The position numbers were made by a program, and so were the translations under genes. A model generated the notes under the pieces. It did not search any database, was not told the origin of the DNA, and saw only the letters and a list, made by a program, of their open reading frames with translations. Shown piece after piece: positions 22,173 to 32,842 of a stretch of 64,000 nt of DNA. The DNA is taken from positions 1,674,001 to 1,738,000 of the forward strand of contig NC_052489.1 of NCBI RefSeq assembly GCF_009730915.1, read 5' to 3'. The stretch is from Dioscorea cayenensis subsp. rotundata. Lineage: Eukaryota > Streptophyta > Magnoliopsida > Dioscoreales > Dioscoreaceae. Positions within the stretch are counted from its first letter, which is position 1. Each line of letters begins with the position of its first letter.

Positions 22173-24446
22173 ATGGCACCTGCTCTTTCCCTCACTTCAC
22201 TCCACTTCCCCCTCTGCAAGTCAAACAACAGTAATAAACTCCCAGTTACAAGAGAGTTTTCCAACCAGAGAGATGCTAATTATACTAATTTAATAACCAG
22301 AAGAGAGCTGTTGAAAGCATCAGGATTAGCATTAGGAACTGGTGTTCAGGCTGTAAAGGCTGAACCAGAAAGCCCTTTAGAGGGTATTTCCAGTAGGATG
22401 TCATACTCCAGGTTGCTTGAGTATTTGGATGCAGGTGCTGTGAAAAAGGTTGACTTGTTTGAGAATGGAACTGTGGCCATTGCTGAGATTTTCAACCCAG
22501 TTTTGAATAAGATTCAGAGAGTCAAAGTCCAGCTCCCTGGATTACAAAGAGAGTTACTGAAGAAGTTGAAAGATAAGGAAGTGGACTTTGCTGTTATCCC
22601 TGTGCAACCTAATGTAGGACTTGTAGTTCTTGATTTCATGGTGAACTGGGGCTTTCCTTTGCTCTTGCTTGGCACTCTTCTCTTCAGAGGTTCCTCTGGA
22701 ACTGGAAGTCCCAACTTGCCTTTTGGTCTTGGGAGGTAAATTTTTCTTTTTTTTTTTTTGGTTTTCAGCTTTGAATTTATTGGATTTAGATTAATGTGAT
22801 TGATGAACAGGTCTAAGGCTAAGTTTCAGATGGAGCCAAACACTGGTTTTACATTTGATGATGTGGCTGGAGTTGATGAGGCAAAGCAAGACTTTCAAGA
22901 AATAGTGGAGTTCTTGAAGTCCCCAGAGAAGTTTACTGCAATTGGAGCAAGAATTCCCAGAGGTGTTCTATTGGTTGGGCCACCAGGGACTGGCAAGACA
23001 TTGCTGGCTAAAGCCATAGCAGGGGAAGCAGGGGTTCCTTTCTTCTCACTCTCTGGTTCAGAGTTCATTGAAATGTTTGTGGGTGTGGGTGCTTCAAGAG
23101 TGAGAGATTTGTTCAATAAAGCGAAGCAGAACTCGCCTTGTCTTGTGTTCATCGATGAGATTGATGCAGTTGGAAGACAGAGAGGGACAGGCATTGGAGG
23201 AGGGAATGATGAAAGAGAGCAAACACTGAACCAGTTGCTCACTGAAATGGATGGTTTCAGTGGTGATAGTGGAGTTGTTGTTATTGCTGCTACAAACAGA
23301 CCTGAAATTCTTGATTCTGCTCTGCTCAGACCAGGAAGATTTGATAGACAGGTAAGTTTAGGATTTCATGAATATTTCAATCTATGGTGGAATGAATCAA
23401 TGATTGAATGAGTCTTGCAGGTGAGTGTGGGATTGCCAGATGTGAGAGGGAGGGAGGAAATACTGAAAGTGCATAGCTGTAACAAGAAGCTTGATAAGAA
23501 TGTATCACTTAGTGTGATTGCAATGAGAACACCAGGATTCAGTGGTGCAGACCTGGCAAACCTCATGAATGAGGCAGCCATTCTTGCAGGAAGGAGAGGG
23601 AAGCAGAAGATCACATTGAAAGAGATCGATGATTCGATCGATAGAATTGTGGCAGGACTTGAAGGCACAAAGATGACAGATGGGAAGAACAAGATACTTG
23701 TTGCTTATCATGAGATTGGGCATGCAATTTGCGCGTAAATACTTTGAACAAGTCTCTCAAATTCTATATGGTTCCTTTTTTCAAGTACATTGAGTATTTA
23801 GGACTAAATTTGATTTTATGTTTGCAGGACACTCACTGCTGGGCATGATCCAGTGCAGAAGGTGACACTTATACCACGAGGACAAGCTCGCGGCCTCACT
23901 TGATTCTTGCCTGGTGACGACGCAACTCTTGTATCAAAGCAGCAGATTTTTGCTAGAATTGTGGGAGGATTAGGTGGCCGGGCGGCAGAGGAAGTCATAT
24001 TTGGTGAGTCCGAGGTGACAACGGGTGCTGCCGGAGATTTACAGCAGATAACTCAAATAGCAAAGCAGATGGTGACCACGTTTGGAATGTCTGAGATTGG
24101 GCCATGGGCACTGATGGACCCTGCAGTGCAAAGTGGTGATGTTGTGTTAAGGATGATGGCAAGGAATTCAATGTCAGAGAAACTCGCAGAAGATATCGAT
24201 AAGTCGATAAAAGCAATTGTCGACAAAGCTTATGAAATTGCAAAAATGCATATCAGAAACAACAGAGAAGCCATTGACAAGTTAGTAGACTTGCTGCTAG
24301 AAAAAGAAACTCTCTCAGGTGATGAATTCAGAGCAATTCTGTCCGAATTCACCAATATTCCAGACGCTAAACAGAAAAGCAAAACCAACTCTTCCAGAGC
24401 TAGTTGCTGCTTGAGTACATGTACATATATATATATATATATATAG
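22173..24446 (+). CDS. FTSH6: FtsH6-type thylakoid metalloprotease with in-frame stop
   Basis: Four exons (22173-22735, 22811-23351, 23421-23734, 23828-24446) keep frame at every junction and match FTSH6 throughout. There is a transit peptide with a thylakoid-type segment, then [20 protein letters not shown] and one membrane span ([21 protein letters not shown]). The AAA domain has Walker A GPPGTGKT (244-251), Walker B VFIDEID and the second region of homology ending LRPGRFDRQ. The M41 zinc site is HEIGH (465-469). The family degrades light-harvesting proteins and, in Arabidopsis, plastid HSP21 during heat memory. Oddity: codon 498 (23901-23903) is TGA where the family has Trp in RGLTWF. Translation would stop before the Asp zinc ligand region (GAAGDLQQ). 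Without the stop the frame would run 678 residues. A null allele, a recent pseudogene or a sequence error are all possible. The C terminus runs into an AT microsatellite that supplies the last stop. Confidence 0.9.
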
Positions 24447-24496
24447 ATATATGTATATAATTTCCACTAATTATTTAAAGATGAGATTACATTGGG

Positions 24497-25391
24497 TCAC
24501 AAATGGTTGGTATACTCAAGAGCCATGAGCCTTCTCTTCTTGTAATTAGCCTTAAAACAAGCTTGCCTTAACCTCTTGGTTTTCTCCTCCAATTGCAACC
24601 CTGGCTCCTTCTCCATCATCTTCTTCTCTTGTTCAAGTATATCCAATGCACTCCTCAGCTGTTCTTCTCCTACATTCCCCTCTTCTCTACCCAATTCCTG
24701 AAGGAAAAAAAAAAAACCAAGTTAATCACTATGAAAACAAGTGAGAGAAAAAAAGAGAAAATGATTGATAGATTACTTGAACATTCTTTATCAATGTTTG
24801 CAAGCTTTTCATCTTTCTATGTGGCCACCTTGGAATACCCAACTCTCTGCACTTCTTCTTCAAGAGTGTGAGCCCAACATTGAGTTCCTTTGCTGCTTGA
24901 GTTATAGGCATGTAAAAGTACCTAGACACATCCTCAAATGTTATAACCTTCTCATCCTTTACACTTCTCTCCACCTTCTTTGATTCACTACTAGTCTCAT
25001 TATCCAAGTTCTCATCCCAAAACCCATTCTCTCCATCCAACAAACCATAAAACTCATCTGACAAAAACTTTTTTAAGTTATAATCAGAATAATGAATCAA
25101 AGAAAGATTAATAATACTGTTATCAGTACCTTGCATGATGAGATTGTCAGGAGGAAAAAAAGAGCATGAAGAGTCACACTGTGCTAAAGGACTAGCTTCA
25201 ACAATAAAATCATCTATAGGATAATCAAGTTGCCAATTCCATAAAGGAAACTCACTACAAAGAAAGAATAAAAGATGGTTTAAGTGTCACACCCACATGC
25301 ATGCATGTAAAAACTAAAACACTTACCTGAAATCCAGTTGATCATCTGCCATGGTTGCTGCTATTTCATAGTTATTATTATCCATCTCCAT
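24497..25391 (-). CDS. RKD: RWP-RK domain transcription factor (RKD type)
   Basis: Three exons on the minus strand (25391-25327, 25254-24777, 24697-24497) join in frame to 247 residues. The RWP-RK domain is plain: [19 protein letters not shown], then [21 protein letters not shown]-terminal coiled coil ([19 protein letters not shown] and onward) follows. The lack of PB1 and NLP domains places it with the small RKD class, which controls egg-cell identity and gametophyte or early embryo programmes. A start six bases downstream (25385) is equally possible. Within exon 2, 25129-25058 has GT...AG ends and is 72 nt in the same phase, so it may be a short optional intron; removing it gives 223 residues. 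It converges on FTSH6, with only 50 bp between the two stops. Confidence 0.9.
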
Positions 25392-26093
25392 CTCCAGAGA
25401 TGGAAATGGAATTATATATGATGATGAGTATATATATATATATATGAGAGAGAAGGAGAGATTGAAAGAGAGAGAGAGAGTGATGCATGGACTTGAATAG
25501 CCATGCAGAGAAGAGTGATTGGTTGAGTGGGTTGTGGATTGGAGTTACAAAGATGGTAATTAAGTCTGTTGGTGGGCGCATTAGCCGAAAACGCCCCCAA
25601 TTTCTCCATTAATTTTCTCTAGTTCTATTTTTCCAATTAATTGTTTCTAGTTTTATTTTTTTCTTGAGCTTTGGGAATGAAAATATTGGATGAGTTTTGG
25701 GAATTGAGATTATTGATGAGTGTTGAGTTATTGAGAAATTAGAATCCCACAAACTTGGTACTATTACTCCCAAATCTTTTAGTTAGTTAATTGGGTTTTT
25801 TTTAAAAAAAAAAAATGAAACGCATGAGGATTAGGAGCTTGGCCATGCTTGGGCTTTGAATGCAAATGAGTAGTGGATCCATGGAATGGGATTATTATTT
25901 ATGGTAATAATAATGATCAAATGGGAAGAGAAATTCAATTCATTTGGATAACATGCAAATAAATGCGCCGCCACATAAACCCAATGCGTTTCAGATATTG
26001 ATTGGATTAACTCAAGTAACATTTCTGAAGTATGAAATTTCACTGCAGATACTAAAAAGTTTTATTATTAAATTCAACAGTAACAAAAAAAAA
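25392..26093 (-). promoter_or_regulatory. RKD upstream region
   Basis: Presumed RKD promoter and leader, reading left. There is an (AT)n run at about 25429-25445 and a GA/CT-rich stretch at 25446-25480 directly before the gene, a common plant core-promoter composition. The distal part is AT-rich and adjoins the 3' end of AVT1 copy A. No other gene is seen. Confidence 0.4.
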
Positions 26094-27542
26094 TTATTGC
26101 ATTTGATGTATAATCTGTTTCAATGAAGTGTAGGTACCTAAGATAACAATTATAACCCCGAATACGAAAATTAAACCAATGAAAACAATCTCAAACTTGC
26201 TTTTCCTCAAATGCTTGAAGATCTTGAGGTAGCACAAACATGGCAAGAACATTGAAACTACAATACTCAAAAGTGAACCGATGAATGACATAAGGTCCGC
26301 GAAGAAAGGTATCATCAAAGCTATGATCACAGTGCTACAAACCAAGAGTGTCCTTGTAACGATCGAAAAACACCTCTTGTTATAAGGTAGAAATCTTTCT
26401 TCGATGGCAGTTGCAACAGGTGTAATCAATAGTGCGTATTTAGTAAACGGATTGATCAATGTAGTATATATTACTATCTTTGAGCTGAGATGTCGGAGAG
26501 GAAGATTCAATGTTATTTGAGATTGTACTTCATTTCCATACATCAAGTAGCCAATAACTGCCATTGATGCATAATTGATAGTGCAGAGAACAAAACATAG
26601 AACTATTACCTGCATTGCAAATCAATTGAGAGGTTATTTATTTCAAGTAAGATTACTTTGACGAACATTGCTCATCGACATTGTTGTTACCTTAGAGAAT
26701 TGAGCTTTGTTTTTCATTGAATTGCAAATAGTAGGGAACACTGCATGCCCGCAATAACAAAATGTGTAGAGGCCTAAAGAAGTCGGTAATCCAACAATAT
26801 TCAGAGGCCGGCCGAGCTCATGAAATCCAACTCCACCGACTGTTGCAGTCCAGAAAACAGAACCAACCATGACAATTGAAGCTAATACACCGCCGGCAGA
26901 AATATAAGCAAGCACACTCAAGTTTCTCAACCATGTCGTCGGTAAAATTATAAGCGAAACAAGTAAAACAAAGAACTGCTTCCCTGCAATTTTATACATT
27001 CCAATTTCGAAACTCCTGCCCGGGAACAACTTGTTTAAATTATCACCTTCCAAAATCAAGAATCCAATTGAGACAAGAAATAACTCTATGTTCATGAAAA
27101 CCGATACGGCTAATCTCCCTTTGTTACCAAATGCAAGGCCACCAATGTCAGTATAAGTTCTGATTCTTGGATTTGCATCAATGCATTGTTTTAGCAGTAA
27201 TCCAGTATAGCAGCAAATAATAGCTATCATGGGGAGTAATATTAAGCTTAACCACCCTCCTTCTGCAAGTGCATATGGAACAGATATAATTCCAATTCCT
27301 GACAAACATGAAAACAGTAAATCAATAGCATTGCAGTTATTCACTGAACAGTTTGCAGCCTAAGATTTTTACACACCTGAAAGTGCATTGAGGCCATTGA
27401 AAGAGGTCCTAACAAAGCCTGCACCATCTTGACCTTGTTCATCATGTGATAGTAAAGGGTCACCAAGATTAGATTTAGCACAACCATTGTTGTCTAACAA
27501 GATGGCATGGTGATCAGGGGATTTTGTTGAAGATGAAGACAT
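26094..27542 (-). CDS. AVT1: AVT1-type vacuolar amino acid transporter, copy A
   Basis: Three minus-strand exons (27542-27377, 27298-26691, 26609-26094) join in frame to 429 residues. This is an AAAP/SLC32-like carrier with about ten to eleven hydrophobic helices. Family landmarks are RTSFNGLNALSGIGIISVPY at the first helix, GGWLSLILL, YTDIGGLAFG, FLILEGDNL, FCYCGHAVFPTI, INYASMAVIGYLMYG and NPFTKYALL. AVT1 proteins export or import neutral amino acids across the tonoplast with proton coupling. The acidic N-terminal tail (residues 1-46) is cytosolic. It is the first of three same-strand paralogues with the same exon architecture (exon 2 is 608 nt in all three). Substrate and membrane are inferred from the family. 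Confidence 0.92.
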
Positions 27543-28310
27543 TCACTTTCACTTAACAAACAGTTGAATACTTGACGGCACTAACAAGAGTTCTATCTAT
27601 TTGTCTCTCTGTCACTTTCTTCATAGGATGTGAAAATCCCAGTTTTGCTTTTTGTTTTTTTATTTTTATTTTTATTTTATTTTATTTTTTAAAATTATTT
27701 TTGGATAGATTTGATGGACCAAAGGGTTTGGTTAACTTTTGAAATATTTTTATTTTAATAAACTCTATCATGATATATTTATGCGGTGTTTTGTGGATAA
27801 GAATATATAAAAAGAATTATCTATATTAGTGTTAGTCTTTAAAAATATCTGATTTTTTAAATAAAAATAAATAAATTGTATTCATTAAAAAAGGTCGAGT
27901 TTGGTTTGGACATGCTTGATTTTTAACAAAAACGATAAGTGCAGAAAAAATAGACAGATATGACGATGCATAAGTTTTAAATCTATATAAAATATATTTG
28001 CATCAAGAGTGATAAGCCATAATAATGAATTTTTTTACCATGCAATCATAAAAGAATGAAGAATACGACTCCTCTAGAAAAACAACTATGATCAATAAAC
28101 AGTGAATTAATATTGATCTACAATAATGAGACTAGTGAATATTGCACAAACAAACAAGACAACATTGTAGCATTGTTTACTAAAAAAAAAACAACAGAAT
28201 AATCAAATCAAATTAAATCTGAAAACAGTTTGCACTAGATATTTTGAAGCTTATGTTTGTAGTATGAAGTTACATTACATTTAGATACCAGAGAAAAGTG
28301 AAGAGTTTCT
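27543..28310. other. Spacer between AVT1 copies A and B
   Basis: AT-rich DNA that should hold the copy A promoter and the copy B 3' UTR. A TTTTATTTTTATT-type run lies at about 27655-27700. No other gene is seen. Confidence 0.45.
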
Positions 28311-29798
28311 TCACATTTCCTGTATAATCTTTTTCACAGAAGTGTAACTACCTAATGAAGCTACCAAAACTCCAAATACCAAAATTAAAACAATGAAAAC
28401 TAGCTCAATCTTACTCTTCCTCGAGTCCTTGAAGATCATGAGATAGCATATACATGGCAGTAGCATAGAAACGATAACGCTCAAAAGCGAGCCGATGAAT
28501 GACATAAGATCGGCAAAGAAAGGCACCATTATGGCAATGATCACAGTGCTAGATACCAAGAGTGTTCTGACAAGAACCGAGCTCGATCTCTTGTTATAAA
28601 CTCGCAATCTTTCTTCAATTGCATTCGCAATTGGTGTGATCACAAGAGCATATTTTGTGAATGGATTGATTAATGTAGTATATATAGCTATCTTCGAACT
28701 AAGATGTCCAAGAGGTAGATTCAATGTGACTTGAGATTTCACTTCATTGCCATACATCAGGTAGCCGAGAACAGCCATTGACGCGTAATTGATAGTGCAG
28801 AGCACAAAACATAGAACCAATACCTGCATCGGCATCAAATGGTGAGATTATTGCAAACTAAATAATTAGTGAATTCGAGAAATTCTTTTGACATTGTTAG
28901 TACCTTTGGGTATTGAGCTTTGTTCCTCATCGAATTGGAAATTGTCGGGAACACGGCATGGCCACAATAGCAAAAGGCATAAAGACCCAAAGAAGTAGGC
29001 AATCCGGCGACATTCAAAGGCCGGCCACGCTGATGAAATCCAACTCCATCGAATGTGGCAGCCCAAAGAACAGAAAAAACAATGATTATCGAAGCGAGAA
29101 CTCCTCCGGCAGATACATAAGCAAGCACACCCAAGTTTTTCAACCATGTTGTGGGTAAAATTACAAGAGCAATGAGTACAACAAAGAACTGCTTCCCTGC
29201 AATTCTAAAATCTCCAATTTCAAGACTCATGCCAGGGAACAGATTGTCCAAATTGTCACCTTCCAATATCAAGAACCCAATTGCCACTAGAAATATCTCA
29301 ACATACATGAAAACAGACACTACTACTCTCCCTTTGTAACCAAATGCAAGTCCACCTATGTCAGGATAAGTTCTCACACTTGGATTAGCATCTGTGCATC
29401 TTTGTAGCAATAATCCAGTGTAGCAGCAAATAATGGCTATCATAAGCAATAATATTAAGCTCAACCACCCTCCCTCTGCAAGTGCATATGGAATTGACAG
29501 TATTCCAACTCCTACCCAAAACAACCACAATAATAACAATTAATAAAAAAAAAGATGATAACTGCAAAGACCTTGTAAAATTAACAGCAGAACAGAGCAA
29601 ACCTGAGAGAGCATTGAGACCATTGAAAGAGGTCCTAAGAAAGCCTGCACCATCTTCATCTTGTTCTTGATCCTTAAGCCCATGTCTCAGCAAAGGATCT
29701 CCTAGACCACCAGATCCACTAGCACCATCATTGTAATCCACCAAGATTGCATGATGTTCAACAGATTGAGATTCAGATGGAGATGAAGTCATTCCCAT
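28311..29798 (-). CDS. AVT1: AVT1-type vacuolar amino acid transporter, copy B
   Basis: Three minus-strand exons (29798-29603, 29511-28904, 28823-28311) join in frame to 438 residues. The N-terminal tail is the longest of the cluster (MGMTSSPSESQSVEHHAILV onward) and acidic. The transporter core is close to copy A: GVGILSIPYALAEGGWLSL, FLILEGDNLDNLFPGMS, FCYCGHAVFPTISNSM, INYASMAVLGYLMYGNEV and LINPFTKYAL. Role as for copy A: proton-coupled amino-acid movement across an internal membrane. A TATAAAA box and a G-box lie upstream. Copies A and B are more alike than either is to copy C, so the A/B duplication appears to be the more recent one. Confidence 0.93.
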
Positions 29799-29872
29799 CT
29801 CCCCTGCTTCTCACTCTCCAGGAACAAAAAAAAAACACTTTAATTACAGTACCCAACCAAACAACTGAGAGC

Positions 29873-30113
29873 TTTTATAGACATACACACTTTGATAAAT
29901 CAAATCAAAACTCTTCTCTCCATTAGTGGTTGTCTCTCTCACAATTAAGAAATCCAAGACGCTGCAAAGAAACTATGGATTCAATCAAGTAAATTCCAAA
30001 AGCCAGCTATCATCACTAGTTTGACATTAAGTTTTAGGGTGATAACCATGTTATTAGAGCTTGGCCTTGTCTCCTCAACTATTGGGTCAAAAGATGCAAA
30101 ATTTTACCACGTG
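29873..30113 (-). promoter_or_regulatory. Promoter elements of AVT1 copy B
   Basis: On the minus strand a TATAAAA box (29873-29879) sits about 75 bp upstream of the copy B start. A G-box CACGTG occupies 30108-30113, about 310 bp upstream. Spacing fits a standard plant core promoter and a bZIP/bHLH site. Confidence 0.5.
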
Positions 30114-30270
30114 CCCTTGACTTTGTACAACGTGTTGTCCAACAGTGGAAAAAAACGTGCTTAATATTAAATATATATTTAAATATATATATATATATAT
30201 ATCCATGTCACATAGTTATCACTTATTAAGAGAAATCTTGAAAGACCCTTATGAATCTTATCTATCTTCT

Positions 30271-30448
30271 TTGTCACTGTCTAATTGCCTTGTGTTAATT
30301 TGCTTTTTAAAGAGAGCCAAAACACATGACAAAACTTTCTTTGTCTTATCATTTATTTTTTTGTCTGATTGCTTTGTGTTAATTGGCTTTTTAAGAGAAT
30401 GCCAAAACACATGCCAAAATCTTCTTTGCCTCAATCATTTATTTATTT
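30271..30448. repeat. Two-copy tandem repeat, about 90 bp
   Basis: Unit 1 (30271-30360) and unit 2 (30361-30448) share TTGTGTTAATT, GCTTTTTAA, GCCAAAACACATG and a TCATTTATTT tail in the same order. Non-coding; family unknown. Confidence 0.7.
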
Positions 30449-30690
30449 ATAATATAACAAGCCACTCTACATACATTCTATTAAAGGTAAAATTTCAATC
30501 GTATATTAAAAGAAGTCAAACCATCAATTTTTTGTATAAAAATTAAATATTTTAGCACTTAGTTATTACACTGTGAGTGACAAATCATTTTTTTTTTATT
30601 AGGATTTTTGTTTGTATACATAATATTTTTTATTGTTTAAATTTAATTTATATAAAATTAATAAATTACATAAAATATCATCCCACAGTA

Positions 30691-30800
30691 AGTGAGTAAT
30701 ATTACTATTTATACGACTCCCTTGTTTTGAGTATGAATGAGAATTAGTGAGTGGTATTATTATTTATTCGACTCTCTTGTTTTGAGTATGAGTGAAAATT
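30691..30800. repeat. Two-copy tandem repeat, about 55 bp
   Basis: AGTGAGT starts at 30691 and 30746 and is followed in both by a TATTACTATTTAT-like stretch, CGACTC, CTTGTTTTGAGTATGA and GAAAATT or a close variant. A partial third start, GAGTGTG, follows at about 30801, where a SINE-like element begins. Confidence 0.65.
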
Positions 30801-30810
30801 GAGTGTGTAG

Positions 30811-31000
30811 CCAACGACCATTTTGAGTCCCATTGGTATCGAGATCTGCTGCGTGGGGTGTTAGATGCCGAGTGTCGGCATGGGCTCCCGAGTTCGATCT
30901 CTACCTCGCGTAAGGTGAGGGCACGGTTCGGTGATGAGCGCGGCTCCCCCACGTGTTCGTCGCAGGGTTTCGTGACATTGTCGATTTCTCAAAAAAATTT
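30811..31000 (+). mobile_element. SINE-like element with A-rich tail
   Basis: This GC-rich block of 190 bp carries a B-box-like GAGTTCGATCTC (30890-30901), with an A-box-like GGTATCGAGATC about 50 bases before it. It ends in a CAAAAAAATTT tail. It is flanked by AGTGTGTA (30802-30809) and AGTGCGTA (31001-31008), a target duplication with one change. The phrase GGCATGGGCTC before the B box resembles Au-type tRNA-derived SINEs of plants. It has no coding capacity, as expected. Confidence 0.55.
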
Positions 31001-31078
31001 AGTGCGTATAGTTAGCCTGTCTTTTAATATTTTTTATCATAAAAATATAATAGTTTCATTATTTTTTTATTAGCGATG

Positions 31079-31157
31079 TTTATTTTGGTTAAAAATGAAG
31101 TAGACAATTTGGTATTTGTTTATTTTGGTTGGAGATGAAGTGGACAATTTGGTATTT
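31079..31157. repeat. Two-copy 40-bp tandem repeat
   Basis: TTTATTTTGGTT followed by a GATGAAGTGGACAATTTGGT-like stretch starts at 31079 and again at 31119, with only three or four differences. Confidence 0.75.
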
Positions 31158-32812
31158 CTTTATTTGTATACAAACAAAAAAGATTTTTTTTCTTTTTCTT
31201 TTCAATCAATTAGATATGTTATCAACTGACTATAACTTTGCATATGCTCATATGCAGTTGATTTCTTTAAATCATCACGTATGCTTTAGAGAAGACTGAT
31301 ATTTTATAATCAATAATTATTTTTTAAAAGCAATAATATTTTTTTAAAATACAGGACAAACTAACTAAATATAAAAATATATTTTAAAAGACTCTAATCA
31401 ACAGTTGATCTCAAAGGTATATATATATATATATATCTGTAAATTGTAACTATTTTTGGTTGCATAAGCAATTTTTTTAAAATTTATTAATTTTTTTTAA
31501 GTCACATGTTAAGCTCGTATACAAGGGATTAATCCTAATCCTCCCATCCTCACTTTATATGTGATATAATCAATAGGAACAAACACTTTTTATAGGAGAT
31601 TCGATGGAAATAGATTAAGGTCATTAACTCTGAATTATTTTCGATCATCACTTTAATTTTTTAATTTTATTTATCACATTATCAATACTATTATTTTTTT
31701 ATAAGAAAATCAAATCTATTGTAAAAATAATAATAATTTTTTTCTTTGAATTTGAAAGTGCAAAAACCCATAGACTAGAGTCCAGGGATCTGGGAGAGCT
31801 TCCACCACCTAAGGGCATGATTGAGGATAAATGATTTACATTAGTGTTATTTTTGGGATAGGATTTTGTATAAAAAGAATTAAATATATCATTTTGGTAT
31901 GGTAGAAGGTTTGAAAGTATTAGATAAATTTATCAAAAAAAAAAAAAGTATTAGATAAAATTTATTCAAAAAGTATAAAAAATTATAAATAAGAAAATCT
32001 TTTATTATCTTTCAGAATTTAAAAAAAACATAGATATATATATATATATAGATAGGAGTAAGATTGAAAATTGAACATCTCAGTCAAGTTTTAAGTTATC
32101 ATTTTAAATTCTTTTTATTATTTTTTTGAGTGGATAGATAAAGGATGGCTAAATTATTATAAATATAATTTATTTATTATTTTTTATATTTTTAAAAATT
32201 ATTAAATCATGTGTATACTTCTCAATAAAACCTATACTATTAAAATTTAATTTAATTAAATACGTATCATATATATATATATGTATAATCAATAATTTTT
32301 TAATTTATTAGTATTGAATCTTTTGTTTAAAGATCATCTCAGCTTATGAAAGATAAAATACAAATATATATATGCCCACAAAACCGAGGGCATCATTAAG
32401 CATGTGGTCCAAAAGCTCATGATCTTAATTTTATGTTTGAATTTTCATCGAAATGTTGAAAACTAACTCCAGAGTGTTTATTTAATTTTATTTATATATT
32501 TTAAGTTCTGACTTCTGAGTGATAATGAGGCCACATGGAAATTAAGATGCTCAACAGTGAAGCCTGAGTCCAAACACATAAACAAGTGAGCAAACAAAAC
32601 AAGAACTGAAACAATACCGATAAAATGATATTTATAAAAATTTTTAATTTGCATCATGTGGATAAGCATATTTTAAATTACAAACTAGAGTTCCGGATTC
32701 TGATTATTTTTTTCACAACTAAAAGGGAAAAATGAACTAAAATTGGTTTGAGAAATGGCATGGAGAAGAAAAGCTCTTTTTTTACCACTTTTCAATTAAT
32801 TATAAATATTAT
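31158..32812. other. AT-rich intergenic DNA before the LINE
   Basis: No gene is seen. It holds long A/T runs, AT microsatellites near 31419-31436, 32035-32049 and 32267-32281, and no clear transposon ends. The last part (32798-32842) is the original target of the LINE insertion. Confidence 0.5.
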
Positions 32813-32842
32813 CAATTCAACAAAACATATATTACAACAATT
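32813..32842 (+). repeat. Left target-site duplication of the LINE
   Basis: Thirty bases starting CAATTCAACAAAACATATAT match 35548-35577 at 29 of 30 positions. The similarity extends to the left with small gaps (AATTATA...AATATT in both), so the duplicated target may be as long as about 45 bp. Confidence 0.75.

Noticed and set aside
22173-24446. Reading the FTSH6 TGA as selenocysteine or programmed read-through
   Set aside because: Land plants lack selenocysteine machinery, the family residue is Trp, and no read-through context is known for FtsH. A mutation or a sequence error is simpler.
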